DNA from: Hyphomicrobiales bacterium | GTDB taxonomy: Bacteria > Pseudomonadota > Alphaproteobacteria > Rhizobiales > Rhizobiaceae | Assembly (NCBI GenBank): GCA_900471525.1 | Contig: UCEZ01000019.1 | Span: 62,001 to 126,000, forward strand | DNA: 64,000 bases | Direction: 5' to 3' | Shown here: positions 16,404 to 24,140 of the stretch, piece by piece | Layout of the letters: each line of letters opens with the position of its first letter | Position numbering within the stretch: the stretch's first letter is position 1 | Notes under the pieces: generated by a model | The model's input: the letters and a program-made list of their open reading frames with translations, nothing else | What the model was told of the DNA's origin: nothing | Databases searched by the model: none | Program-made: the position numbers and the translations under genes

Positions 16404-16977
16404 CGCGAAACCCGGCAACGCCGCCCCAGCCAAGAAAGCCGCGACCGGCGCCTACACGCCCTCCGGTGTTTCGCCCAATCGCCGCGCCCGCCGCAGCTAC
16501 ACGATCCGCCTCTGGGCCGTGCGCCATTCGCGTTTCCTCGAATGGTTCTACCACCGTTTCGCTGATGTCTTCCTGCTGCTCCATCCGCTGTGGAAGGCGA
16601 TCGGCTATAACCGCGTGGAAGCGCCGATCACCTTCATAGAGCGCAACGTCAAGGGCCTTCTGTTCGACTGTCGCATGTGCGGCCAGTGCGCTTTGTCATC
16701 GACGGGCATGTCCTGCCCGATGAACTGCCCGAAGCAGTTGCGCAACGGTCCCTGCGGCGGTGTGCGCGCCAATGGCAACTGCGAAGTCGAGCCGGACATG
16801 CCCTGCGTCTGGGTCAAGGCCTGGGAAGGCTCGCGCAATATGGTGAAGGGGGATGCGATCATGAACGTGCAGAAGCCCGTCAACCAGTCACTGCGGGAAA
16901 CCTCCTCCTGGCTGCGCGTTACCGCACAAGCAGCGGAAGCCCGCGAAGCCGCGGCCACCACCGCAAAGGACGCCTGA
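16396..16977 (+). CDS. metV: MetV-type cysteine-rich methylene-THF reductase partner
   Basis: A 193-residue protein with eight cysteines, at 92, 95, 98, 107, 111, 120, 129 and 137 (CRMCGQC, SCPMNCPK, GPCGG). The pattern matches the methylene-THF reductase C-terminal / MetV family, which binds metal or Fe-S clusters and works with MetF in acetogens and in corrinoid-dependent demethylation clusters. It overlaps the preceding gene by 8 bases and is 3 bases from metF, so a MetVF complex is likely. In this aerobic setting the complex would run in the oxidative direction, from methyl-THF to methylene-THF (inference). Confidence 0.83.
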   Translation: MADAKPGNAAPAKKAATGAYTPSGVSPNRRARRSYTIRLWAVRHSRFLEWFYHRFADVFLLLHPLWKAIGYNRVEAPITFIERNVKGLLFDCRMCGQCALSSTGMSCPMNCPKQLRNGPCGGVRANGNCEVEPDMPCVWVKAWEGSRNMVKGDAIMNVQKPVNQSLRETSSWLRVTAQAAEAREAAATTAKDA

Positions 16978-16980
16978 CGC

Positions 16981-18075
16981 ATGGCCCATATCGATGAAAA
17001 TCCACTGGGTCGCCATCTGCCGCTCGATCCCCTGCCCGGCCATTCCTCGCGCGGCCGTCTGGAACGTGTGCTGCGCCGCGGTGAATTCGCCGTCACCGCG
17101 GAGTTGAACCCGCCCGATAGCGCCAATCCGGAGGACGTCTACGAACGCGCTGCGATCTTCGAAGGCTGGGTCGATGGCATCAACGCTGTCGATGCGTCCG
17201 GCGCCAACTGCCACATGTCGTCGGTCGGCATCTGCGCGTTGCTGACCCGCATGGGCTACGCGCCGATCATGCAGATCGCCTGCCGCGACAAGAACCGCAT
17301 CGCCATCCAGGGCGACGTGCTGGGTGCTGCCGCCATGGGCGTCGCCAACATCATGTGCCTGACCGGCGACGGCGTACAGGCCGGCGACCAGCCGGGCGCC
17401 AAGCCGGTGTTCGACCTCGACTGCATGTCTCTGCTCGAAACCGTTCGCATCATGCGCGACAACGGCAAGTTCCTCTCCGGCCGCAAGTTGACGACGCCGC
17501 CGCAGGTTTTCCTCGGCGCCGCGATCAATCCGTTCGCACCGCCCTATGATTTCCGTCCTTACCGCCTTGGCAAGAAGATCGAGGCCGGCGCCCAGTTCGT
17601 CCAGAGCCAGTACTGTTTCGACGTGCCGATGTTCCGCGACTACATGAACAAGGTGCGCGACCTCGGCTTCGATGAGAAATGCTTCATCCTCGTCGGCGTC
17701 GGTCCGCTGGCCTCGGCAAAGACCGCCAACTGGATCCGCAACAATGTGCCCGGCATCCATATCCCGGATGCGGTCATCAAGCGGCTGGAAGGCGCGCAGG
17801 ATCAGAAGAAGGAAGGCAAGCAGCTCTGCATCGACATCATCAATGAGGTGAAGGAAATCAAGGGCGTCTCCGGTGTCCACGTGATGGCCTACCGGCAGGA
17901 AGAATATGTCGCCGAGATCGTCCACGAATCGGGCGTTCTGAAGGGCCGCACCCCCTGGAAGCGCGAGGAAAATCCGGGCGATTACCGCGTTGCCGAGCGG
18001 CTGGAAGCGCTGAAGGACGGCAAGACGGAGAACCAGGAAGAAATGGCCGACGTCGCGGCCCATCGTCCACATTGA
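16981..18075 (+). CDS. metF: Methylenetetrahydrofolate reductase (MetF family)
   Basis: A 364-residue FAD/folate enzyme. The N-terminus FAVTAELNPPD carries the catalytic Glu region, CLTGDG is the flavin-binding patch near residue 130, and AQFVQSQYCFD near 210 is the folate/NAD site. It is longer than E. coli MetF by about 65 residues. It directly follows metV. Because other genes here generate methyl-THF from betaine methyl groups, the physiological direction may be oxidation of methyl-THF. A housekeeping metF may exist elsewhere; that cannot be judged here. Confidence 0.88.
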   Translation: MAHIDENPLGRHLPLDPLPGHSSRGRLERVLRRGEFAVTAELNPPDSANPEDVYERAAIFEGWVDGINAVDASGANCHMSSVGICALLTRMGYAPIMQIACRDKNRIAIQGDVLGAAAMGVANIMCLTGDGVQAGDQPGAKPVFDLDCMSLLETVRIMRDNGKFLSGRKLTTPPQVFLGAAINPFAPPYDFRPYRLGKKIEAGAQFVQSQYCFDVPMFRDYMNKVRDLGFDEKCFILVGVGPLASAKTANWIRNNVPGIHIPDAVIKRLEGAQDQKKEGKQLCIDIINEVKEIKGVSGVHVMAYRQEEYVAEIVHESGVLKGRTPWKREENPGDYRVAERLEALKDGKTENQEEMADVAAHRPH

Positions 18076-18178
18076 AACGACAATCCATATTTGAGGCACG
18101 GCTGGGAGGCCGGGCCTTTGACAATCCCTTCCGGCGCATGACAGAGATCAAGCGCCCCACCGCCACAGAGGATCAGAC

Positions 18179-19129
18179 ATGACGCGCACCATCGTTGCCT
18201 CCGCCACCCGCGAAATCATCATCGGCTTCGACCAGCCGTTCTGCGTCATCGGTGAGCGCATCAATCCGACCGGCCGCAAGAAGCTGGCCGCCGAGATGAT
18301 CGAAGGCAACTTCGACACCGTTATCAAGGATGCGCTGGAACAGGTGGCGGCGGGCGCCACGATGCTCGACGTCAACGCCGGCGTCACCTCCGTCAATCCG
18401 AACGAGACTGAACCGGGCCTGCTCGTCAGGACACTCGAAATCGTCCAGGGACTTGTCGATGTGCCGCTGTCGATCGACAGCTCGGTTACCGCAGCCATCG
18501 AAGCGGGCCTGCGGGTTGCCAAGGGCCGACCGCTCGTCAACTCCGTCACCGGCGAAGAGGAGAAGCTCGAAGCCATCCTTCCGCTCGTCAAGAAATACGA
18601 TGTTCCGGTTGTCGCCATCTCGAATGACGAGACCGGCATTTCCATGGATCCGGACGTCCGCTTCGCAGTTGCGAAGAAAATTGTCGAACGGGCCATGGAT
18701 TATGGTATCAAGCCGCACGACATCGTCGTGGACCCGCTCGTTATGCCGATCGGTGCTCTGGGCGATGCTGGCCGTCAGGTCTTCGCGCTTCTGCACCGCC
18801 TGCGCAACGAGTTGAAGGTCAACACCACTTGCGGCCTGTCGAATATCTCGTTCGGGCTGCCACATCGCCACGGCATCAATGCAGGCTTCATCCCCATGGT
18901 TATTGGCGCGGGCATGACGTCGGCGATCATGAACCCCTGCCGTCCGCAGGAAATGGAAGCCGTTCGCGCGGCCAACGTCTTGAACGGCACCGACCAGAAT
19001 TGCGGTACCTGGATCATGACCTATCGCGATCACAATCCGGCAGCCGGCCATGTGGCCACTGCCGCAACCGCACCGGGCGCCTCAAGTGGCCGCCGTGGCG
19101 GGCGCGCTGGACGCGCAAGGGCGGAATAA
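18179..19129 (+). CDS. Methyltetrahydrofolate:corrinoid methyltransferase (MtrH/AcsE-like pterin-binding barrel)
   Basis: A 316-residue pterin-binding barrel enzyme that should move the methyl group from the corrinoid protein to tetrahydrofolate. Diagnostic parts are IGERINPTGRKKLA near residue 20, DVNAGVTSVNP near 65, SIDSSVTAAIEAGL near 100, ISNDETGI near 145 and TTCGLSNISFGLP near 220. The last 12 residues (RRGGRAGRARAE) form an Arg/Gly-rich tail absent from the fold. The gene lies 103 bases after metF and is followed by the small protein and the activator gene in the same direction. Confidence 0.88.
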   Translation: MTRTIVASATREIIIGFDQPFCVIGERINPTGRKKLAAEMIEGNFDTVIKDALEQVAAGATMLDVNAGVTSVNPNETEPGLLVRTLEIVQGLVDVPLSIDSSVTAAIEAGLRVAKGRPLVNSVTGEEEKLEAILPLVKKYDVPVVAISNDETGISMDPDVRFAVAKKIVERAMDYGIKPHDIVVDPLVMPIGALGDAGRQVFALLHRLRNELKVNTTCGLSNISFGLPHRHGINAGFIPMVIGAGMTSAIMNPCRPQEMEAVRAANVLNGTDQNCGTWIMTYRDHNPAAGHVATAATAPGASSGRRGGRAGRARAE

Positions 19130-19145
19130 CCGCCAGAAAAGAGAA

Positions 19146-19490
19146 ATGATGTTTTTCAGTGCCGATCTGCTCGACGAATTCGCAAGCCTCTGGTTCCAGG
19201 CCCCGATGGTCATGTCCTCTCGTATGCAGGACCTTGCCGTATCCGGCATTAACGGATCGACCGGCGGCCCGGCGGAAGTCGGACAGATGATCACCGAAAA
19301 ACTGTCGGCGGTCGTCGAAAGCGTGATGGCCGTCAATCTGGCCGTGGTGAAGGAAGGCATGATCGCCGTGACGGCGCTCGCCACAGGCACCTGCGCTGGA
19401 ATGGCAGGTGCCTCCGACCGCGTCGCGGTGGCGGCGCTCCAACCATACGGCAAAAGGGTTCGAGCCAATGTACGGCGTCTTAGCAGATAG
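19146..19490 (+). CDS. Small helical protein of the methyl-transfer cluster, unknown function
   Basis: A 114-residue protein starting MMFFSADLLDEFASLWFQAP. It is predicted helical, with an amphipathic pattern and a moderately hydrophobic second half (VVESVMAVNLAVVKEGMIAV) that loosely recalls phasin-like proteins, without a signal peptide or clear membrane span. It lies 16 bases after the MtrH-like gene and overlaps the activator gene by 23 bases, so it is firmly in the operon. I do not recognise the family. A scaffold or targeting role for the methyl-transfer enzymes is a guess from position only. Confidence 0.75.
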   Translation: MMFFSADLLDEFASLWFQAPMVMSSRMQDLAVSGINGSTGGPAEVGQMITEKLSAVVESVMAVNLAVVKEGMIAVTALATGTCAGMAGASDRVAVAALQPYGKRVRANVRRLSR

Positions 19491-21549
19491 GAATGATCTG
19501 ACCGTGTCCGCACAGGAAAACAAAAGCGATCCCCTCGTCCTGTTCATGCCATCGGGCAAGCGCGGCCGTTTTCCTATCGGCACGCCGGTTCTCGACGCCG
19601 CGCGCACGCTCGGCGTCTACGTCGAGAGCGTCTGCGGCGGCCGCGCGACCTGCGGGCGCTGTCAGGTATCGGTGCAGGAAGGCAGTTTTGCCAAGCACAA
19701 GATCGTCTCGTCGCTCGAAAACATCTCTGCAAAGGGACCGAAGGAAGACCGCTACGAGAGCATTCGCGGCCTGCCGGATGGGCGTCGCCTCTCTTGTTCG
19801 TCGCAGATTCTCGGCGATCTCGTCATCGACGTGCCGCAGGACACCGTCATCAATGCGCAGGTTGTGCGCAAGGCTGCGACTGACCGGGTGATCGAGCGCA
19901 ATGCGGCCATCCAACTCTGCTATGTCGAGGTCGACGAACCCGACATGCACAAGCCGCTTGGCGATCTCGACCGCCTGAAGGTCATGCTGGAAAAGGACTG
20001 GGGCTGGAAGGATCTGCTGATCGCGCCGCATCTGATCCCGCAGGTCCAAGGCATCCTGCGCAAGGGCAATTGGGGTGTCACCGCTGCGATCCACCGTGAC
20101 ATGGATTCGTCGCGCCCGTTCATCGTCGGCCTTTGGCCGGGCCTGAAGAACGAGGCCTACGGCATCGCCTGCGACATCGGATCGACGACGATCGCCATGC
20201 ACCTCGTCTCTCTTCTCTCCGGCCGTATCGTCGCCTCCTCCGGCACGTCCAACCCGCAGATCCGGTTTGGCGAAGACCTGATGAGCCGCGTCTCCTACGT
20301 GATGATGAACCCGGACGGCCGCGAGGCGATGACCAAAGCGGTGCGCGGGGCCGTCAACTCGCTGATCGGCAAGGTCTGCGACGAAGGCGAAGTCGACCGC
20401 CACGACATTCTCGACATGGTCTTCGTCGGCAATCCGATCATGCACCATCTCTTCCTCGGCATCGATCCGACCGAGCTTGGTCAAGCGCCGTTTGCGCTCG
20501 CCGTCTCCGGTGCCTTGCAATACTGGGCGCACGAGATCGACATCGACGTCAACCGCGGCGCACGCCTCTACATGCTGCCCTGCATCGCCGGCCATGTCGG
20601 CGCCGATGCCGCCGGCGCGACGCTTGCCGAAGGTCCCTACCGCCAGGACCGGATGATGTTGCTGGTCGACGTCGGCACCAACGCCGAAATCGTGCTCGGC
20701 AACAAGGACCGCGTCGTCGCAGCTTCCTCGCCGACGGGGCCTGCCTTCGAAGGCGCGGAGATTTCCTCCGGCCAGCGGGCAGCACCCGGCGCAATCGAGC
20801 GCGTGCGCATCGATCCGCAAACGCTGGAGCCGAAGTTCCGCGTCATCGGCGTCGACAAGTGGTCGGATGAAGAGGGCTTTGCCGAGGCCGCCACCGCTGT
20901 AGGCGTCACCGGCATTTGCGGCTCGGCGATTATCGAGGTTGTTGCCGAGATGTATCTCTCCGGCATCATCTCCGAAGACGGCGTGGTCGATGGCGGCATG
21001 GCGGAAAAGAGCCCGCGCATCATCCAGAACGGCCGCACCTTCTCCTACCTGCTCCACGAGGGCGACCAGCGCATCACGGTGACGCAGAACGACGTGCGCG
21101 CCATCCAGCTTGCCAAGGCAGCGCTCTATGCCGGCATCAAGCTGCTGATGGAGAAGCTCGACATTACGCATGTCGATACGATCCGGTTTGCAGGTGCCTT
21201 CGGCTCGTTCATCGATCCGAAATACGCAATGGTTCTCGGCCTCATTCCCGATTGCGATCTCGCCGAGGTCAAGGCAGTCGGTAACGCCGCCGGTACGGGT
21301 GCCCTGATGGCTCTCCTCAATCGTGGCCACCGCCGCGAGATCGAGCAAACCGTCAGCAAAATCGAGAAGATAGAGACGGCACTTGAATCGAAATTTCAAG
21401 AGCATTTCGTCTACGCGATGGCACTTCCAAACAAGGTCGACACCTTCCCGAAACTGTCGGCGGTCGTGACATTGCCGGAACGGAAGCTGCTGTCGGACGA
21501 TGGCGGCGGCGAAGGTGGCGGCAGACGCAGGCGCCGCAGCCGCGAGTAG
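19468..21549 (+). CDS. Reductive activator of corrinoid enzymes (2Fe-2S ferredoxin + ASKHA/DUF4445)
   Basis: A 693-residue protein that should reduce inactive Co(II) corrinoid back to Co(I) at the expense of ATP. Residues 22-125 are a plant-type 2Fe-2S ferredoxin domain with Cys56, Cys62, Cys65 and Cys110. A linker domain follows, then an ASKHA ATPase domain from about residue 230 (ACDIGSTTIAMHL, VFVGNPIMHHLFLG, LLVDVGTNAEIV). The C-terminus is Gly/Arg-rich (GGGEGGGRRRRRSRE). The ATG at 19468 has AAAAGGG at good spacing; the frame opens earlier but that part is inside the upstream gene. Family members (RACE, RamA-like) occur with corrinoid methyltransferases, as here. Confidence 0.9.
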   Translation: MYGVLADRNDLTVSAQENKSDPLVLFMPSGKRGRFPIGTPVLDAARTLGVYVESVCGGRATCGRCQVSVQEGSFAKHKIVSSLENISAKGPKEDRYESIRGLPDGRRLSCSSQILGDLVIDVPQDTVINAQVVRKAATDRVIERNAAIQLCYVEVDEPDMHKPLGDLDRLKVMLEKDWGWKDLLIAPHLIPQVQGILRKGNWGVTAAIHRDMDSSRPFIVGLWPGLKNEAYGIACDIGSTTIAMHLVSLLSGRIVASSGTSNPQIRFGEDLMSRVSYVMMNPDGREAMTKAVRGAVNSLIGKVCDEGEVDRHDILDMVFVGNPIMHHLFLGIDPTELGQAPFALAVSGALQYWAHEIDIDVNRGARLYMLPCIAGHVGADAAGATLAEGPYRQDRMMLLVDVGTNAEIVLGNKDRVVAASSPTGPAFEGAEISSGQRAAPGAIERVRIDPQTLEPKFRVIGVDKWSDEEGFAEAATAVGVTGICGSAIIEVVAEMYLSGIISEDGVVDGGMAEKSPRIIQNGRTFSYLLHEGDQRITVTQNDVRAIQLAKAALYAGIKLLMEKLDITHVDTIRFAGAFGSFIDPKYAMVLGLIPDCDLAEVKAVGNAAGTGALMALLNRGHRREIEQTVSKIEKIETALESKFQEHFVYAMALPNKVDTFPKLSAVVTLPERKLLSDDGGGEGGGRRRRRSRE

Positions 21550-21616
21550 TTGCGCGATAGCATCCTGTACTGGAACCAAATGATCCCGGCGGCGTTCTGG
21601 CGTCACTGTGGACCAG

Positions 21617-22687
21617 ATGCCTTCTCGCACCCGAAAACGAAACGCGCAGAAATCCGATGCGGAAAAACCGCCATCGACTGAACTTGTCTATCTCTCCAGT
21701 CTTGACGGCGGCATAACCCGCAAACCCGGCAAACGGGCCTTCCTTTACTACACCGCCGATGGGCGACGGATCACCGATCGTGCCGAACTGGACCGAATCG
21801 CCGCCCTCGCCATCCCGCCCGCCTATACCGACGTGCTGATTTCGGTCGATCCGAACTCGCATCTGCAGGCAACCGGCCGGGATGCGCGCGGCCGCAAGCA
21901 ATATCGCTACCATCCGGAATGGTCGGCCGAGCGTGGCAAGACGAAGTTTGGGCAATTGCCGGATTTTGCCGCCAGGCTGCCGAAAATCCGCGAGAAGGTG
22001 GATACCGATCTGCGGCTGAGAAAGCCCGGCATGGACAAGGCATTGGCGACTGTCGTCTGGCTGCTCGACAATCTCTACATTCGCGTCGGCAACGCCAATT
22101 ATGCCGAAGAAAACGGCTCCTACGGCCTGACGACGCTGCGCAATCGCCACGTGAAGATCGAGGGCTCAAGCGTTCATTTCAATTTCAAGGGCAAGTCGGG
22201 CAAGGAATGGCGGCTTAGTCACAGCGACCGGCGCATTACCAAGGCGATCCGGATGCTGCAGGAACTGCCCGGCCAGCAGCTGTTCCAGTATCTGGACGAG
22301 GACGGCGGCCGGCGGCCGATCCGATCACAGGACGTCAATGCCTATATTCGGGAAGCCTCCGGAGCCGACTTCTCCTCGCGGCAATTCCGCACCTGGGGCG
22401 CCACCTGCATGGCGGCGATCGCATTGGCAACCGTTGAATCCGGCCCGAGCCAGAGGCAATTGAAGCGGCAGATCAACGATGTGGTCGATGCCGTAGCGAC
22501 AAGGCTGGTCAACACCCGCGCCGTCTGCCACTCGTCCTATATCCACCCGAAAGTCTTTGAGGATTTCGAGAGCGGCGAACTCGCCGGTCTTATGAAGATG
22601 CGGCCAAGCCGAAGCGAGACGCTGACGCGCTGGATGGATGACGACGAAATCAGGGTGCAGCGCTGGCTGAAGAAGGGCGACGCGTGA
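21617..22687 (+). CDS. DNA topoisomerase IB (poxvirus type)
   Basis: A 356-residue single-subunit enzyme that relaxes supercoils through a 3'-phosphotyrosyl link. The N-terminal DNA-binding part includes AIPPAYTDVLISVDP, and the catalytic domain has QYRYHPEW, RVGNANYAEENGSYGLTTL (catalytic Arg region), RQFRTWGAT (second Arg) and the tyrosine in CHSSYIHP near residue 318. The start is uncertain between GTG 21608 and ATG 21617. It follows the activator gene by about 60 bases but is functionally unrelated to methyl transfer. Confidence 0.9.
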   Translation: MPSRTRKRNAQKSDAEKPPSTELVYLSSLDGGITRKPGKRAFLYYTADGRRITDRAELDRIAALAIPPAYTDVLISVDPNSHLQATGRDARGRKQYRYHPEWSAERGKTKFGQLPDFAARLPKIREKVDTDLRLRKPGMDKALATVVWLLDNLYIRVGNANYAEENGSYGLTTLRNRHVKIEGSSVHFNFKGKSGKEWRLSHSDRRITKAIRMLQELPGQQLFQYLDEDGGRRPIRSQDVNAYIREASGADFSSRQFRTWGATCMAAIALATVESGPSQRQLKRQINDVVDAVATRLVNTRAVCHSSYIHPKVFEDFESGELAGLMKMRPSRSETLTRWMDDDEIRVQRWLKKGDA

Positions 22688-22699
22688 GCATCGCCCTTC
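22672..22699. terminator. Bidirectional hairpin overlapping the topoisomerase stop codon
   Basis: GAAGGGCGA and TCGCCCTTC pair perfectly around a 10-base loop that contains the TGA stop. It separates the convergent topoisomerase and LysR genes, which are only 20 bases apart. Confidence 0.6.
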
Positions 22700-22707
22700 C
22701 CGATCGA

Positions 22708-23592
22708 TTACTGCAATCCGACGAAGGCCGTCCGGACGTGTTCGGCGACGGCCAGAACAGGTGCAGACGCGTTATCCACCACCTGCAGACCGATATTGTA
22801 GTGGCCGAGTTCCGGCAGACCTTCCGCCTCACCGAGTGCCACGAGATCGCCCTGAACCAGATAACGCGGCAAAGGAGCGATCGCGAGATCCGCCTGGATG
22901 GCCGCCCTCTGCCCCGTCGTATGAGCACTGAGGAAAGCAACTCGGAACTTGCGACCGGACCGCGTTAACTGATCCACCGCGTCCGCGCGCCAGACGCAGC
23001 CATCTTCCCACATCGAGATCGGCAGCGGTTCGCGCGTGTGGGCCGTTCCGCATTTCGTGCCGGCCCAAACGAGCTTTTCGGAGACGAGGATTTCCCCGCC
23101 GCCGGTGTTTTCGCCGGCCATGCTGTTGAAGATGGCGATGTCCATGCGATGTTCCTCGACACGCTTGCGCATGGTGGTGCTGGTGCCGATGGTGACATCC
23201 ACGGTGACGTTCGGGTAGGATTCGGAAAAGCGCTTCAGAACCTCAGGAAGAATGCGTTCGCCGATATCCTCGGGCGCGCCGACGCGCACGACGCCGTTCA
23301 TGTCCGGCAACAGGAAACGCGACACGGCTTCATTGTTGAGAGCCAGCATGCGCCGCGCAAAGCCCAGCAGAATCTCACCCTTCGGTGTCAGCGATACGGA
23401 ACGCGCATCGCGCAAAAATAGAACACAGCCAAGTGTTTCCTCGAGTTTCTTGATCTGCATCGAGACCGCTGACGGCGTCCTGTAGACGGTCTCGGCCGCC
23501 GTGGTGAAGTTGCCGGTCTCGGCAATGGCGACGAAGGTTTTCAGGATGTCCAGTTCCAGCAGCGGAAGCACATGCCGCAACATCATGTTCAT
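22708..23592 (-). CDS. LysR-family transcriptional regulator
   Basis: A 294-residue regulator. The winged helix-turn-helix is at residues 14-73 (LELDILKTFVAIAETGNFT then AAETVYRTPSAVSMQIKKLEE), and residues 95-290 form the effector-binding domain. The ATG at 23592 is preceded by GGGAGG. It is divergent from a 78-residue gene, with a dyad typical of LysR boxes between them. The effector is unknown. This class, with a divergent small gene, is common in Rhizobiaceae, but I cannot name an ortholog. Confidence 0.88.
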   Translation of the reverse strand: MNMMLRHVLPLLELDILKTFVAIAETGNFTTAAETVYRTPSAVSMQIKKLEETLGCVLFLRDARSVSLTPKGEILLGFARRMLALNNEAVSRFLLPDMNGVVRVGAPEDIGERILPEVLKRFSESYPNVTVDVTIGTSTTMRKRVEEHRMDIAIFNSMAGENTGGGEILVSEKLVWAGTKCGTAHTREPLPISMWEDGCVWRADAVDQLTRSGRKFRVAFLSAHTTGQRAAIQADLAIAPLPRYLVQGDLVALGEAEGLPELGHYNIGLQVVDNASAPVLAVAEHVRTAFVGLQ

Positions 23593-23633
23593 GGTAAACC
23601 TCCCGGATCAGATTTTCTGAATGATACCATTAC

Positions 23634-23652
23634 TTCAATTCGTTTGATTGAA
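23634..23652. promoter_or_regulatory. LysR-type dyad TTCAAT-N7-ATTGAA
   Basis: Perfect 6-base arms with a 7-base spacer, containing a T-N11-A pattern, 42 bases upstream of the LysR start and 61 bases upstream of the divergent gene. This is the expected place and form of the autoregulatory and activator site of the LysR protein. Confidence 0.6.
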
Positions 23653-23712
23653 CCTCAATGGAGGGCGATAGTCAAGTTGCAAACATCGAAGACGTGATGA
23701 AAGGAGCTTCCA

Positions 23713-23949
23713 ATGTCCCTGCAACACGACACTACAACGACCCAGAAAAACGCTATTCGGCTCAGTGCCGGCGACTTTTCATTCGCAATGCGCCAAATGT
23801 TTGCGCCGCTCGTCCATCAGGTAAGCGAAGGCCATCACGCTCGCAAGGTCGCGGAAACACGCAAGGCGACGCGACGCGAAATCGCCAACCTTCCGGCCAG
23901 CCTGCAGCAGGACCTGGCTTTCTCCGATGGCACGGTCATCGAGCTTTGA
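23713..23949 (+). CDS. Small hypothetical protein divergent from the LysR gene
   Basis: A 78-residue soluble protein. The ATG follows AAAGGAGC. The second half, KVAETRKATRREIANLPASL, is helical and basic, with a faint resemblance in layout to DUF1127 small proteins, but I cannot assign a family. Its promoter is shared with the LysR gene, which makes it the likely target. Confidence 0.65.
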   Translation: MSLQHDTTTTQKNAIRLSAGDFSFAMRQMFAPLVHQVSEGHHARKVAETRKATRREIANLPASLQQDLAFSDGTVIEL

Positions 23950-24001
23950 GCAGCCTTAGCGGTCGGTTGTTCCGTTGGGTGCGCTACGAAAAATCTCCAT
24001 C

Positions 24002-24027
24002 GTCGGGCTTTTGGAATTGAGCCCGAC
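24002..24027 (+). terminator. Hairpin after the small gene
   Basis: GTCGGGCT and AGCCCGAC pair perfectly around a 10-base loop, 52 bases after the stop at 23949. No T run follows, so termination strength is uncertain. Confidence 0.45.
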
Positions 24028-24140
24028 ACCGTTGCCCTGAGGCAGCCTACATCAGCCCTTGGAAACGGTGACGTTGGCCTCTAAACTCGGTACCGATGGC
24101 AGCTTGCCACCGGGAAAACGAGGGAGGAGCCTTGCAGTCC

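Noticed and set aside
19480-21630. A 716-codon minus-strand frame opposite the corrinoid activator
   Set aside because: Its composition is His/Asp/Val-rich as expected from the complement of the real gene, and it has no recognisable domain.
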